Shown: positions 16,177 through 24,676, counted from the first letter of the stretch. The stretch: DNA of 64,000 nt from Hyphomicrobiales bacterium (GCA_900472605.1 UCJD01000012.1:62001-126000); one strand, 5' to 3'. Notes: generated from the sequence alone by a model not told the origin. A program made the numbers and translations.

Positions 16177-17190
16177 TCAATCCGCGATTTCGACAATGGT
16201 CTTCAGTTTTTGGCTCTGCCCCTTGAGTAGCCGCTGATACGCTTCCGGGACATCGTCGAGCGACGCCAGAACCTCACTGAATTCGACGAGCGCAGGCTCC
16301 AGCTTCGGCAGCAGGGCGATCGCTTCCGGTAGCTCGGATGCGAATGCATGACAACCGACCAGCGATATTTCCCTTTCGACGAGGACATTCGGGTCGAGAT
16401 CCAGCTTGCCATGGCTGATGCCGACCAGCGCCAAGGCGCCGCCGCCGGCGAGCAGATCGAGGCCAGCGGCGATCGCATGAATGTTGCCCGTCGCATCGAT
16501 AGCATAGCGCAGGCGCTCGCCATTCAGCGCGGTTTCGATCGCAGCCTTGTCAAGAGCGACCGCCGTCCCGTTGCAGATGCGGGCGACCAGCGCCGCGCGC
16601 TCGGCGTTGGTATCGGCAAACAGAAGCTTGCCCTTATGAAGCCTCGACAACAGCAGGCCGCTCAAGCCGCCGATCGTGCCGCAGCCGATAACGAGAACCG
16701 GTTCGCCCGGTGTCGCGTTGAGGCGTCTCACGGCATGCAGCGCCACCGCGAGCGGCTCCGCCATGGCCGCGACCTTGGGTACCAGCGATGGCTCGTGCTT
16801 GAAGAGCAGCTTTGCCGGGAGCTGAACCTGCTCGGCAAAGCCGCCGTCGCATGCTTCGCCGACAAAGCCCAGCGCCTCGCATATGTTGCTGCGGCCCGAC
16901 ATGCAGGCCGGGCAGGTGCCGCAATAGACGCGCGAGTCGGCCGCCACATAGTCGCCGACCTTGATATCCTCGACACCTTCGCCGACAGCAGTTACCCGAC
17001 TGCAGAACTCGTGGCCTGCCGTCGACGGGCGCCTGGTGATCCACTGGCCGGTGCGGAAGTTGTGCAGGTCGGAGCCGCAGATGCCGGCGGCGCGGACCTC
17101 CACATTAACGAAGCCACTGGGTGGGGCCGACGGCGGTTCGATCGCTTCGACCCGCAAATCCCTGGCATCGTGGAGGCGCACCGCTTTCAA
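16177..17190 (-). CDS. Zinc-dependent medium-chain alcohol dehydrogenase (HpsP/IdnD-like)
   Basis: A 337-residue GroES-like plus Rossmann dehydrogenase. Catalytic zinc ligands appear in GICGSDLHNF and TAGHEFCSRV; the structural-zinc cluster appears in YCGTCPACMSGRSNIC. The cofactor site is GCGTIGGLSGLL near residue 170. Relatives include L-idonate 5-dehydrogenase, sorbitol dehydrogenase and the DHPS 2-dehydrogenase HpsP. It starts four bases after the HisD-like gene stop, so both are one transcript. The DHPS role is inferred from this coupling; an idonate- or polyol-type substrate is the alternative. Confidence 0.8.
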   Translation of the reverse strand: MKAVRLHDARDLRVEAIEPPSAPPSGFVNVEVRAAGICGSDLHNFRTGQWITRRPSTAGHEFCSRVTAVGEGVEDIKVGDYVAADSRVYCGTCPACMSGRSNICEALGFVGEACDGGFAEQVQLPAKLLFKHEPSLVPKVAAMAEPLAVALHAVRRLNATPGEPVLVIGCGTIGGLSGLLLSRLHKGKLLFADTNAERAALVARICNGTAVALDKAAIETALNGERLRYAIDATGNIHAIAAGLDLLAGGGALALVGISHGKLDLDPNVLVEREISLVGCHAFASELPEAIALLPKLEPALVEFSEVLASLDDVPEAYQRLLKGQSQKLKTIVEIAD

Positions 17191-17194
17191 GGGC

Positions 17195-18523
17195 TCAGCC
17201 TTTCGTCTTCAGATAGGCGTTGCGCACGTCGGAGACGGCATTGGCGTGCGATGAGAAGCCTTCATAGAGGGCAAGCTTGTGGGCATGCGCGGCAAACTCG
17301 GGATATGCCGGCGCCGTGACGTAGCCGATCGAGCTGCGCTTGACGAAATCAGTGACCGAAAGCGGGCCATAGGTACGCGCCCACCGGCTGGTCGGCAGAA
17401 CGGCGTTCGGGCCCAGGCAGAAATTGCCGATGCTGACAGGCGTGTGCGGTCCGAGCAGGATTTCGGCGGCCTCGGTGATGTGGCCGAGATGCGCGAAGGC
17501 GTCCGTGGAGAGAATTTCGAGGTGTTCGGGTGCATAAGCGTTGACGAAGGCATAGCTCTCCTCGATCGAGGAGGTCAGCACGACGCCACCGCATTTACCT
17601 GTGAGCACCGTCTTGGAGAAGCCGACGCGCTGCTCCGTCATCCGGCCCCAATGCTCCGGAAGGGCAGCGATCGCTTCTTCGGCGACGCGGCGGCTGTGGG
17701 TGACGAGATAGGCGGACGAATCCGGCCCGTGCTCTGCTTCGATCAGGAGGTCGAGTGCTGCAAGGCCGCCATGCACGGTGTCGTCGGCAAAGATCATCGC
17801 CTCGGAAGGGCCGGCCGGCAGGCCGGTATCGATCACGCCGGCAAGCAGACGCTTCGCGGCCACAACCCACGGGCTGCCCGGGCCGACGATCTTGAGCGCC
17901 GGTTTGATCGTTTCCGTGCCATAGGCGACGGCCGCGACTGCCTGGGCTCCGCCCACCTTGTAGACTGTGTTGACGCCAGCAAGACGGGCCGCGACCAGCG
18001 TCGCGGCGTCCACGCTTCCATCCGGCGCCGGCGGGGTGACGATCGCAAGGTTCGGCACACCGGCAACGACAGCCGGCACCGAGGTCATCATCGTGACCGA
18101 CGGGAAAGACCCCTTACCGCGTGGCACATAGAGCGCGACGGACTGGATCGGCGTGAAGCGGTCGCCGGCGAATGCGCCCGGGCGAATTTCCTTCAGCCAC
18201 ATGGCCTCGGGCTTCTGTTCCTCGTGGAAGGTGCGGATGTTCGATATGCCGAACTTGATCGCCTCGATGACATCGTCCTCGACAAGCTTGAAGGCGGCGT
18301 CGAACTCGGCCTCGGTCACCTGGATCGAGCTCTCCGACACGTCCGCCTTGTCAAGCTCGCGGCCGAAGCGTGCAACAGCCCGGTCACCTTCCGTGCGAAC
18401 CGCCTCGAGGATCGGCCCAACCTTTTCGATAAAGCCGGAGATGTCGGTCTCCGACCGGCGAAGCAGAGCCGATTTCTCGTCTGAAGAAAGCTTCGAATAT
18501 TCGTAAAAGGAGACTTCAGTCAT
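17195..18523 (-). CDS. HisD-family dehydrogenase, candidate sulfopropanediol 3-dehydrogenase (HpsN-like)
   Basis: The 442-residue protein has the HisD fold and landmarks: the NAD-binding GGAQAVAAVAYGTETI segment, the GPGSPWVVAAKRLL segment, GLPAGPSEAMIFAD, EAEHGPDSSAYLVT and the late NAYAPEHLEI motif. HisD paralogues in catabolic operons include HpsN, which oxidises R-DHPS to R-sulfolactate in two NAD+-dependent steps. The gene is not next to hisG or other histidine genes but is coupled to a Zn-ADH, with an SDR upstream, exactly the HpsNOP families. Catabolism of histidinol itself is the main alternative. HisD family is certain; substrate is inferred. Confidence 0.72.
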   Translation of the reverse strand: MTEVSFYEYSKLSSDEKSALLRRSETDISGFIEKVGPILEAVRTEGDRAVARFGRELDKADVSESSIQVTEAEFDAAFKLVEDDVIEAIKFGISNIRTFHEEQKPEAMWLKEIRPGAFAGDRFTPIQSVALYVPRGKGSFPSVTMMTSVPAVVAGVPNLAIVTPPAPDGSVDAATLVAARLAGVNTVYKVGGAQAVAAVAYGTETIKPALKIVGPGSPWVVAAKRLLAGVIDTGLPAGPSEAMIFADDTVHGGLAALDLLIEAEHGPDSSAYLVTHSRRVAEEAIAALPEHWGRMTEQRVGFSKTVLTGKCGGVVLTSSIEESYAFVNAYAPEHLEILSTDAFAHLGHITEAAEILLGPHTPVSIGNFCLGPNAVLPTSRWARTYGPLSVTDFVKRSSIGYVTAPAYPEFAAHAHKLALYEGFSSHANAVSDVRNAYLKTKG

Positions 18524-18682
18524 TGTGCACGTAACCTTGTTGGCGTCTTGGGCAAGCGTCAGCGAAAACCCACTGAAATGGGCACGGCTTCGCTGCCGAT
18601 GTCCGGTCGATCGGCTGTCTACTCAAACCAGTGGCTCAGGTCGAGGATTGATGTTCCGCTTTATTATTTTGGTCGAGTGAAA

Positions 18683-18696
18683 CATGTATATACATG
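18683..18696. promoter_or_regulatory. Perfect palindrome CATGTATATACATG, candidate HutC-type operator
   Basis: This 14-base perfect inverted repeat lies in the 231-base gap between the SDR stop and the HisD-like gene start. HutC-family repressors bind TGTATA-containing palindromes, and a HutC-type gene is encoded two genes downstream. It implies a separate promoter for the HisD-like operon. Confidence 0.6.
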
Positions 18697-18754
18697 CCAT
18701 GTCAACGCACTTTGCGACGAGAATTGTGCGCTGTACTTGGCAAGCTTGCAGGCG

Positions 18755-19525
18755 TCAGATGGAGGCGAGGAAGCCGCCGTCGACAGGAAGGCAGTGGCCG
18801 GTGATATAGCCCGCAGCATCGCTCGCCAGAAACACGACGGCGCCGCTGAGATCGGCCGCTTCCCCAAAACGGCGCTGCGGGATCCTTGTCAGCATCCGCG
18901 CCTGCCATTCCTCGTCCTCATAGAAGCCGTCGGTCATCGCTGTCCTGAAATAGCCGGGCGCGATCGCGTTCACCCGAATGCCGGCCTCGGCCCATTCGGC
19001 GGCAAGAGCGCGGGTCATTCCGAGCAGGCCGGATTTCGACGAGCCGTAGGGGGCGGCGGTTGGCACCCCGACAAAGGATGTGAGGGAGCAGAGATTGATG
19101 ATGCTGCCGCCGTTCTCTCGTTTCGACATCCGCTTGGCGACAGCCTGTGACCAGAAAAACGCGCCCTTGAGGTTGGTTCCGACAATGCGATCCCATAGCG
19201 CTTCGTCCACCTCGAGCGAAGGCGCGACCTGCTCGATGCCTGCATTGTTGACGAGGATGTCGATCCCTCCGGTGAAAGCGCAGGCTTGATCCAGGGCAGC
19301 GTCGATTGACGTGAGGTCGCTGACATCCTGCGCGACGGCGATGCAGCGGACACCCCGGTCTTCGACCTCAGCCTTCGTGTCCTGCAGCGACGATAATTCT
19401 CTCGCGGTGATGCAGAGGTCGGCGCCCGCGTCCGCCAGGGCCAGTGCGATTGCCTGACCAAGACCGCGGCTGGCGCCGGTGACGACGGCGACCCGCCCCT
19501 TCAGATTGAATGATTGTCCGGACAT
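18755..19525 (-). CDS. Short-chain dehydrogenase/reductase (HpsO-like)
   Basis: Classical SDR of 256 residues: cofactor motif TGASRGLGQAIAL near residues 15-27, NNAG near 90, catalytic Ser in the LTSFVG region and YGSSK (Tyr/Lys) near 155-159, and a C-terminal ITGHCLPVDGG. NAD preference is plausible but not proven. The start at 19525 is preceded by GGAGGG at ideal spacing, and a longer in-frame start was rejected. In a cluster with HisD and Zn-ADH families it fits HpsO, which oxidises C2 of DHPS. Other hydroxy-acid or sugar substrates are possible. Confidence 0.8.
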   Translation of the reverse strand: MSGQSFNLKGRVAVVTGASRGLGQAIALALADAGADLCITARELSSLQDTKAEVEDRGVRCIAVAQDVSDLTSIDAALDQACAFTGGIDILVNNAGIEQVAPSLEVDEALWDRIVGTNLKGAFFWSQAVAKRMSKRENGGSIINLCSLTSFVGVPTAAPYGSSKSGLLGMTRALAAEWAEAGIRVNAIAPGYFRTAMTDGFYEDEEWQARMLTRIPQRRFGEAADLSGAVVFLASDAAGYITGHCLPVDGGFLASI

Positions 19526-19574
19526 TTGATCCCTCCGATGTTGCGCCAAGGAAAGCACCTTTCCGCAATCATAT

Positions 19575-19583
19575 CTATACATA
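19575..19583. promoter_or_regulatory. CTATACATA site upstream of the SDR gene
   Basis: It is the reverse complement of the element at 13885-13893 and lies 49 bases before the SDR start. Candidate operator for the HutC-type regulator. Confidence 0.4.
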
Positions 19584-19609
19584 TAACGGTCGTGGGGGTG
19601 GCTTCGTCG

Positions 19610-20413
19610 TCACTGGCCTTCGTCGGGGATGTTCAGCAGATGTCCGCAAGCCTTGCAATGCACGGCGTCGGCATCGTGCCGCTGCAAACCGCATTGCGGG
19701 CAGGGGAAGTTGACCTTGTAGGGCCGTACGACTGCTTGCGCGAGGCGGACGAAGAGCGAAATGCCGACGATCATCGTGATGATCGATGTTAGTTTTCCCA
19801 TGACGCCAGGCAAGGTGATGTCGCCGAAGCCCGTCGTCGTTACGGTCGCAACCGTGAAGTACAGGGCGTCCACGAACCCTTCCCATCCGCCTTGGCCGTA
19901 GAAGAAAGTCGTGTAGACGAAGCCGGTAATGATGAAAAGGAAGACCACCAGGTTCACGCAGGCCCGTACGACATCCAGCAGATGCGCGCAGCCAAGCCGC
20001 CGCAATCCTTCCTTCAAAAATGGGCTGTTGCCGATCGCCCAGATCCGCATGGCCCGCAGGAAGGTAAAGTTGAAGAGCAGGTCGGGAAGCAGCAAGGTCG
20101 CCAGGATGAACAGATCGATCCAGCTCATCGGTCGTTTAACAAAGGCCTTCACGTTTCTGGCGACAATGGCTTGAGCGATCAGTTCCAACGTCACCCAAAC
20201 TGCGATCATGTAGTCTATAATGAGATAGGAAGGCCCCGTTCGCAGATATGGTCCGAACAGGAAGAAGGCCAGGATGGCGAGATCGACAAAAGCGAGCAGA
20301 CCTTGCAATTGAAGCGAACGCACATCCCTCCCGCGTTGCAGCCAGTTCAGTTGTTTTCGGAGTTTCGTGACGATGCTGTCAGCGTCGCCTGAATCGGTGT
20401 GCGCGTTGCTCAT
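19610..20413 (-). CDS. Voltage-gated-type potassium channel protein with C-terminal zinc ribbon
   Basis: The 267-residue inner-membrane protein has about six transmembrane segments (from residue 37 to 225) with a reentrant pore bearing the filter TTTGFGD at 192-198, close to the K+ consensus TVGYGD. S4 is weakly charged (FLRAMRIWAIG near 118-128), so voltage sensing is doubtful. After the last helix, four cysteines (238, 241, 253, 256; FPCPQCG then CKACG) form a rubredoxin-like zinc ribbon in the cytoplasm. This tail is unusual for Kch-type channels. The neighbours are unrelated operons. K+ selectivity is inferred from the filter. Confidence 0.8.
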   Translation of the reverse strand: MSNAHTDSGDADSIVTKLRKQLNWLQRGRDVRSLQLQGLLAFVDLAILAFFLFGPYLRTGPSYLIIDYMIAVWVTLELIAQAIVARNVKAFVKRPMSWIDLFILATLLLPDLLFNFTFLRAMRIWAIGNSPFLKEGLRRLGCAHLLDVVRACVNLVVFLFIITGFVYTTFFYGQGGWEGFVDALYFTVATVTTTGFGDITLPGVMGKLTSIITMIVGISLFVRLAQAVVRPYKVNFPCPQCGLQRHDADAVHCKACGHLLNIPDEGQ

Positions 20414-20613
20414 GCGCGAGAACTATCAACCGCTTTGAGCTTTTCAACCGGCAAAACCAATGCGGGTGTCAAATCTTTGTCCGTTTGGCGGCCGAAATCA
20501 CCACACAACGATGTCAACAACTCCAACGTGTCATTTGCCTTGATCCTGCCACGCTGGCGACATTTGGGTGTTACATCCGCGTAGTATTGCTTCTTGCAAC
20601 AAAGGAGTGTGCC

Positions 20614-20823
20614 ATGCAGGACATGACCATGTCGGAAGTCTTGAGGGATCCGATGATCCGCCAGATGCTGCGGGCCGATCGGATCAGCCTCGGCGTTTTC
20701 GCCGAACTTCTGGAAACGGCCGCCAAGAAGCGCGCCCACGGCTTTTCTGTAAGCGGATCCGCGGCGTTTCGAGCCGGCATGCTTGCCGAACAAGCTGAAG
20801 GCCGAGGAAATGCGGCGTCTTGA
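20614..20823 (+). CDS. Small conserved-looking protein, 69 residues
   Basis: AAAGGAG lies nine bases before the ATG. The protein starts MQDMTMSEVLRDPMIRQMLR and is helical and charged, with no membrane segment or cysteine motif. 'RADRISLGVFAELLE' is a pattern I associate with small uncharacterised rhizobial proteins, but no function is known to me. It is divergent from the channel gene with 200 bases between. Confidence 0.6.
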   Translation: MQDMTMSEVLRDPMIRQMLRADRISLGVFAELLETAAKKRAHGFSVSGSAAFRAGMLAEQAEGRGNAAS

Positions 20824-21142
20824 TCGCCTTACGCCGACGCTCATCCCACGGGCTTTGAAGGTCACACAATAGAGCAGTTGCGAGTGATGGACCCGTCCCT
20901 GCCCCGTAGGGACGGGTTTACCGATCCGTAACCCCACGGACCACGGTGTTTGGGACCGCTGTCCGTTTGATGGCATTGCTTCGTGTTGCCATGCAACTGA
21001 AAGTACGTTGGTTGGTTAGCTGGTAAGGTTACCAGCCACGCCATGGGGACAATAGCTGCGCTGAAGGCAATGGCGCCTGACAAAGCCTTGCATCCATTGC
21101 CTTTACACAACGGATGCAAGATCTTGTCTGTCGTGTCGCAGC
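20824..21142. other. 319-base intergenic region with several hairpins
   Basis: No convincing gene. Three inverted repeats are visible: ACCCGTCCCT/AGGGACGGGT at 20891-20917, which may end the small upstream gene; CTGGTAA/TTACCAG at 21021-21036; and the stem at 21087-21120 listed separately. A small RNA cannot be excluded. Confidence 0.5.
21087..21120 (-). terminator. Putative terminator of the glycoside-hydrolase operon
   Basis: A CTTGCATCC/GGATGCAAG perfect 9-bp stem lies 22 bases beyond the ATPase gene stop on the minus strand, followed by GCTTTG. The T-tract is short. Confidence 0.5.
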
Positions 21143-22207
21143 CTAGATGCGGCGCTGCGTCGCCTTGTCGAAGAAATGCACGTTCGGCGATTTCAACGAG
21201 AGCTTGACGATCTGGCCCGGCGTCAAGTCGGCGCGCTCACGCATGACCCAGGTGATCTCCCTGCCTTCCACTTCGAGCGCGACATGCGTTTCCGACCCCG
21301 TTGGTTCCACCACTCTGACAGTAGCCGGCAACCCGCCGTTTTCCGCAAAGGCGAGGTCCTCAGGGCGAATGCCGACGATGACGTCGCGGCCATCGGCGTG
21401 CGCCGCACCTTGCGAGAGTTCGACCTGTTGGCCCGATGGCAGCGTCAATTGCGGCTTGTCACCACCCGTCAGTTTACCTTCGAGGAAGTTCATTGCCGGC
21501 GAACCCATGAATCCCGCGACGAAGACATTCTGCGGCCGGTCGTAGAGCTCGAGCGGCGTGCCAATCTGCTCGACCTTGCCGCCCTGCAGCACGACGATCT
21601 TGTCGGCCATGGTCATGGCTTCGATCTGGTCGTGCGTGACGTAGACGATCGTGGTCTTCAGGCGCTGGTGCAGGGCTTTGATTTCCGCGCGCATCTTGAC
21701 GCGCAACTTGGCGTCGAGGTTCGAGAGCGGCTCGTCGAAGAGAAATACCTTGGGATCGCGCACGATGGCGCGGCCCATGGCGACGCGCTGGCGCTGACCG
21801 CCCGACAGTTGCGCCGGCTTGCGCGAGAGCAGCGGCTGCAAGCCGAGAATCTCCGCGGCTTCGCCTACCTTCTTGTCGATCTCCGGCTTCTTCGCGCCAG
21901 CCAGTTCCAGCGCGAAGCCCATGTTCTGGGCGACGGTCATCTGCGGGTAGAGCGCGTAGTTCTGGAACACCATCGCGATATCGCGATCCTTGGGCTGCAG
22001 ATTGTTGACGACGCGACCGCCGATGGAGATCTCACCACCGGTGATTTCCTCCAGTCCGGCGATCATGCGTAGCAGGGTCGACTTTCCGCATCCGGATGGG
22101 CCGACGAGAATGACGAACTCGCCGTCGGCGATATCGACATCAACACCATGGATGATGTCGACGGCACCGTAGGACTTCTTGACGTTTCTGATGGCCAATC
22201 CGGACAT
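21143..22207 (-). CDS. UgpC/MsmK-type sugar ABC transporter ATP-binding protein
   Basis: The 354-residue ATPase carries Walker A GPSGCGKSTLLR, signature LSGGQRQRVAMGRAI, Walker B VFLFDEPLSNLD and H-loop YVTHDQIEAM, then a C-terminal regulatory TOBE/MalK-like domain (about 235-350). This subfamily powers CUT1 importers of oligosaccharides, glucosides or glycerol-3-phosphate. It is the last gene of a minus-strand operon with a binding protein, two permeases and a glycoside hydrolase, so it probably energises import of the hydrolase substrate. Confidence 0.9.
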   Translation of the reverse strand: MSGLAIRNVKKSYGAVDIIHGVDVDIADGEFVILVGPSGCGKSTLLRMIAGLEEITGGEISIGGRVVNNLQPKDRDIAMVFQNYALYPQMTVAQNMGFALELAGAKKPEIDKKVGEAAEILGLQPLLSRKPAQLSGGQRQRVAMGRAIVRDPKVFLFDEPLSNLDAKLRVKMRAEIKALHQRLKTTIVYVTHDQIEAMTMADKIVVLQGGKVEQIGTPLELYDRPQNVFVAGFMGSPAMNFLEGKLTGGDKPQLTLPSGQQVELSQGAAHADGRDVIVGIRPEDLAFAENGGLPATVRVVEPTGSETHVALEVEGREITWVMRERADLTPGQIVKLSLKSPNVHFFDKATQRRI

Positions 22208-22231
22208 AGAATTCCTCCCTGTAAGACCTGC

Positions 22232-23752
22232 TTAGCGCTTGCTGCGCACGCGAAGCGCCAGATACGGCTTGCCCGGCAGTTCGACGCCGAAGGCTGCATC
22301 CGCCTTGCCGCCGCGGACGATGGCGCCGTGGCGGGTCGGATGCGGAACCGGTGCCTCCACCTTCTTGGCGGGCGTGATCGTCATGTTCCAGGTGTCGATG
22401 ATATCGACGTCGTAGTCGTCGCCGTCCTTCGGGAAGCCAGAGGACCAGACGACGGGCTGATGCTCGCCGAGATAGATGTAGCGCAGGTCGCTGGCGCCAT
22501 CGCGCACGCCGGAGACGCGGGTCCAGGGCCACTCGCCGACAGCGCCCATCGGATCCAGACCGTGCATGACGTCCTGTTCCAGCAGATCGCGGAAGAAGCC
22601 GATGCGCTTCCATGCCTCGCCGCGCAATTCGCCGCCCTTGGCCCACCAGATGAGATCATCAGGATGCGAGAAGGTCTCGCCGTGGCCGGCGTAACCGCCG
22701 CGCGTCACGGTGATCCAGAAGCGGTGCACCAGCTCCTGCGGCGTCAGGTTGCCCCAGCACTGGACGATGTTGCCTTCATACTCCGGCTCGTCGTTGACGA
22801 CGGGCTTGCCGTACAAGTCGCGCCAGACCTGCGTGAGCTTGACATCAGGGTTCTGGATGCAGGTATGCGTAACCCACGGCTTACGGTGATCGAAATTCAT
22901 CGACACCTCGCCGTTGTGGATCGACTTCAGGTGCTGGTAGGGATCGTTCTCTTCCAGAATGTGGAAATAGCGATCCCACTGCTCGACCGGCTTGGTGTCG
23001 AGCAGGAAGTCATATTCGTTGGCCAGCGCCCACCAGACGTTGCGATAGGCGGCAAGGCGTGCAGCGAGATAGGCGACGTAGCGAAAGTCCTGCTCGGCCG
23101 ACATGTCGGCATAGCCCCAGCGGTCGTAAGGATGGAACATGATGATGTCGGCTTCGATGCCGAGCGCGCAGAGCGCGGCGACTTGGCTTTCGAAGTGGCG
23201 GAACATGACAGGGTTCGGCCGGTCAAAATCTTCCTTGCCGTCGGCGCCCGTCTCGAAGGAGGGGTAGAGCGGCTCGTTGGTATTGTAGGGGTAGTCCTTG
23301 GGAAATACGCCCATGCGGATCTTGTTGAAGCCGGCGGTCTTGAGTGTCTCGAGCGTCTGCGCCTGCATGTCGAGAGGCTGGTGCGTCCAGGCGTAGCAGG
23401 TCGTTCCGAAGGAGAGGAACGGCTTGCCGTCCGCATAGGCGAAGTGGAACTTGTTGCGCACGCGCACCGGGCCATGGTTCCCCGCGGACGGGGCTGTCGC
23501 GACGAATGCGCCGGTCTTGCCGTTGAGTTCGGCGGTCTGCGAGCGCGTCGTGAACGACCACTCGCCTTCGACATCAGGCATGAAGCGCACGCGGTAGACG
23601 CCATCGCCATCGTAGAAACCTGGTACGCGGACTTCGCGGCTCTTGTGTGTGAATACGGCGTCGAGGCTCACGTCGAGATAGGGATTGCCACCGGACGGGC
23701 CGTTGAAGGCCGCTTCGAACACACCCCATTTTTCGACTGTTGCTGTGGACAT
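22232..23752 (-). CDS. Cytoplasmic glycoside hydrolase, DUF5060-DUF4038-type (candidate apiosidase or other glycosidase)
   Basis: 506 residues without a signal peptide. Residues about 8-85 are a beta-sandwich of DUF5060 type (WGVFEAAFNGPSGGNPYLDV). Residues about 95-410 form a TIM barrel of the DUF4038/GH-A type: LSFGTTCYAW near 114-122, IIMFHPYDRWG near 203-213, the acid/base motif ALANEYD with Glu246, and PVVNDEPEYEG with Glu322 as likely nucleophile. A small C-terminal beta domain follows. DUF4038 includes the GH140 apiosidase family, and an apiose catabolic locus begins 2 kb beyond this operon. The substrate is still unproven; it should be a glycoside imported intact by the adjoining ABC transporter. 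Confidence 0.72.
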   Translation of the reverse strand: MSTATVEKWGVFEAAFNGPSGGNPYLDVSLDAVFTHKSREVRVPGFYDGDGVYRVRFMPDVEGEWSFTTRSQTAELNGKTGAFVATAPSAGNHGPVRVRNKFHFAYADGKPFLSFGTTCYAWTHQPLDMQAQTLETLKTAGFNKIRMGVFPKDYPYNTNEPLYPSFETGADGKEDFDRPNPVMFRHFESQVAALCALGIEADIIMFHPYDRWGYADMSAEQDFRYVAYLAARLAAYRNVWWALANEYDFLLDTKPVEQWDRYFHILEENDPYQHLKSIHNGEVSMNFDHRKPWVTHTCIQNPDVKLTQVWRDLYGKPVVNDEPEYEGNIVQCWGNLTPQELVHRFWITVTRGGYAGHGETFSHPDDLIWWAKGGELRGEAWKRIGFFRDLLEQDVMHGLDPMGAVGEWPWTRVSGVRDGASDLRYIYLGEHQPVVWSSGFPKDGDDYDVDIIDTWNMTITPAKKVEAPVPHPTRHGAIVRGGKADAAFGVELPGKPYLALRVRSKR

Positions 23753-23788
23753 GAAATTTCTCCTCGAAAGACTTTGAATTTCGGTCGC

Positions 23789-24676
23789 TCAGCCTTTGAC
23801 CGCACCAGAGGTGAGGCCGGAGACGAAGTACCGTTGGAAAATGAGGTAGACGAGCGTGGCCGGCAGGACGGTCATGACGATGGCGGCGTTCAACTGGCCG
23901 TAATCGCTTGAGAACTGGCCCTGGAAGGACATCAGCCCAAGCGGCAGTGTCCACATGTGCTGATCCTGCAGAAGGACGAGCGCCATCGCGAACTCGTTCC
24001 AGGTGGATACGAAGTCGAGGATCAGCAGCGCGGCCAACACCGGCAGGCAGACCGGCAGGAAGATCCGCCGGAAAATCGTGAAGTGGGTGGCACCATCGAT
24101 CAGCGCGGCCTCGGAGAGTTCCTTCGGCAGGCCCTTGAAGAAGCCGTGCAGGATGAAGACCTGGTAGGGCACGCCGAAGGCAATGTAGGGCAGAATGACA
24201 CCGGGATAGGTATCGATCAGGCCGAACGAATTCACCAGCGTGAACAGCGGCGCCAGCATCACCTGGAACGGGATCATCGTTCCGAACACGACGACAAGCA
24301 GCAGGAGCTTGCTAATTCTCAGCTTGATCTTTGCCAGCGCATAGGCTGCCATTGCCGACATCGCCAGCCCGAGCGGAACCTTGAACACGGTGATGATGAC
24401 GCTGTTCATGAAGGATTCGGCAAAGTTGCCGCGGCTCCACGCGCTGCTGTAGTTTTCGAAGGCGAACTCGACCGGCGGCATGAAGGCACCGGTGCTGGTG
24501 ACCGCGGCCTTCGTCTTCAACGATGTGAAGACAATAAAGATGAAGGGCGCGAACCACACGAGTGCCACGATGATCAGCGCGATCCAGAGCCCGATCAGGA
24601 CGGGATCACGACCCGGCTGATGCGCGGCGACGGTGGTATCGGAAGCGGAGATCGGTCCTGTGGATGTCATGGTCAT
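23789..24676 (-). CDS. CUT1 sugar ABC transporter permease (MalG/UgpE-like)
   Basis: The 295-residue protein has six transmembrane helices and the EAA-loop motif ELSEAALIDGATHFTIFRRI near residues 185-204. The C-terminus ends QRYFVSGLTSGAVKG, the standard MalG-family tail. It overlaps the end of the partner permease by a few bases, showing translational coupling. It precedes the hydrolase gene by 36 bases. Confidence 0.9.
   Translation of the reverse strand: MTMTSTGPISASDTTVAAHQPGRDPVLIGLWIALIIVALVWFAPFIFIVFTSLKTKAAVTSTGAFMPPVEFAFENYSSAWSRGNFAESFMNSVIITVFKVPLGLAMSAMAAYALAKIKLRISKLLLLVVVFGTMIPFQVMLAPLFTLVNSFGLIDTYPGVILPYIAFGVPYQVFILHGFFKGLPKELSEAALIDGATHFTIFRRIFLPVCLPVLAALLILDFVSTWNEFAMALVLLQDQHMWTLPLGLMSFQGQFSSDYGQLNAAIVMTVLPATLVYLIFQRYFVSGLTSGAVKG

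Noticed and set aside
17195..18523. Histidine biosynthesis hisD
   Set aside because: HisD fold is clear, but neighbours are catabolic dehydrogenases, a sulfonate-type importer and a HutC-type regulator, not his genes; a catabolic paralogue is more likely.
20862..21119. 85-codon minus-strand frame in the intergenic region
   Set aside because: No ribosome site, overlaps several inverted repeats, and its sequence shows no domain or convincing membrane protein pattern.
22148..23911. A 587-codon frame antisense to the glycoside hydrolase
   Set aside because: No family features; the minus strand encodes a coherent hydrolase in an operon.
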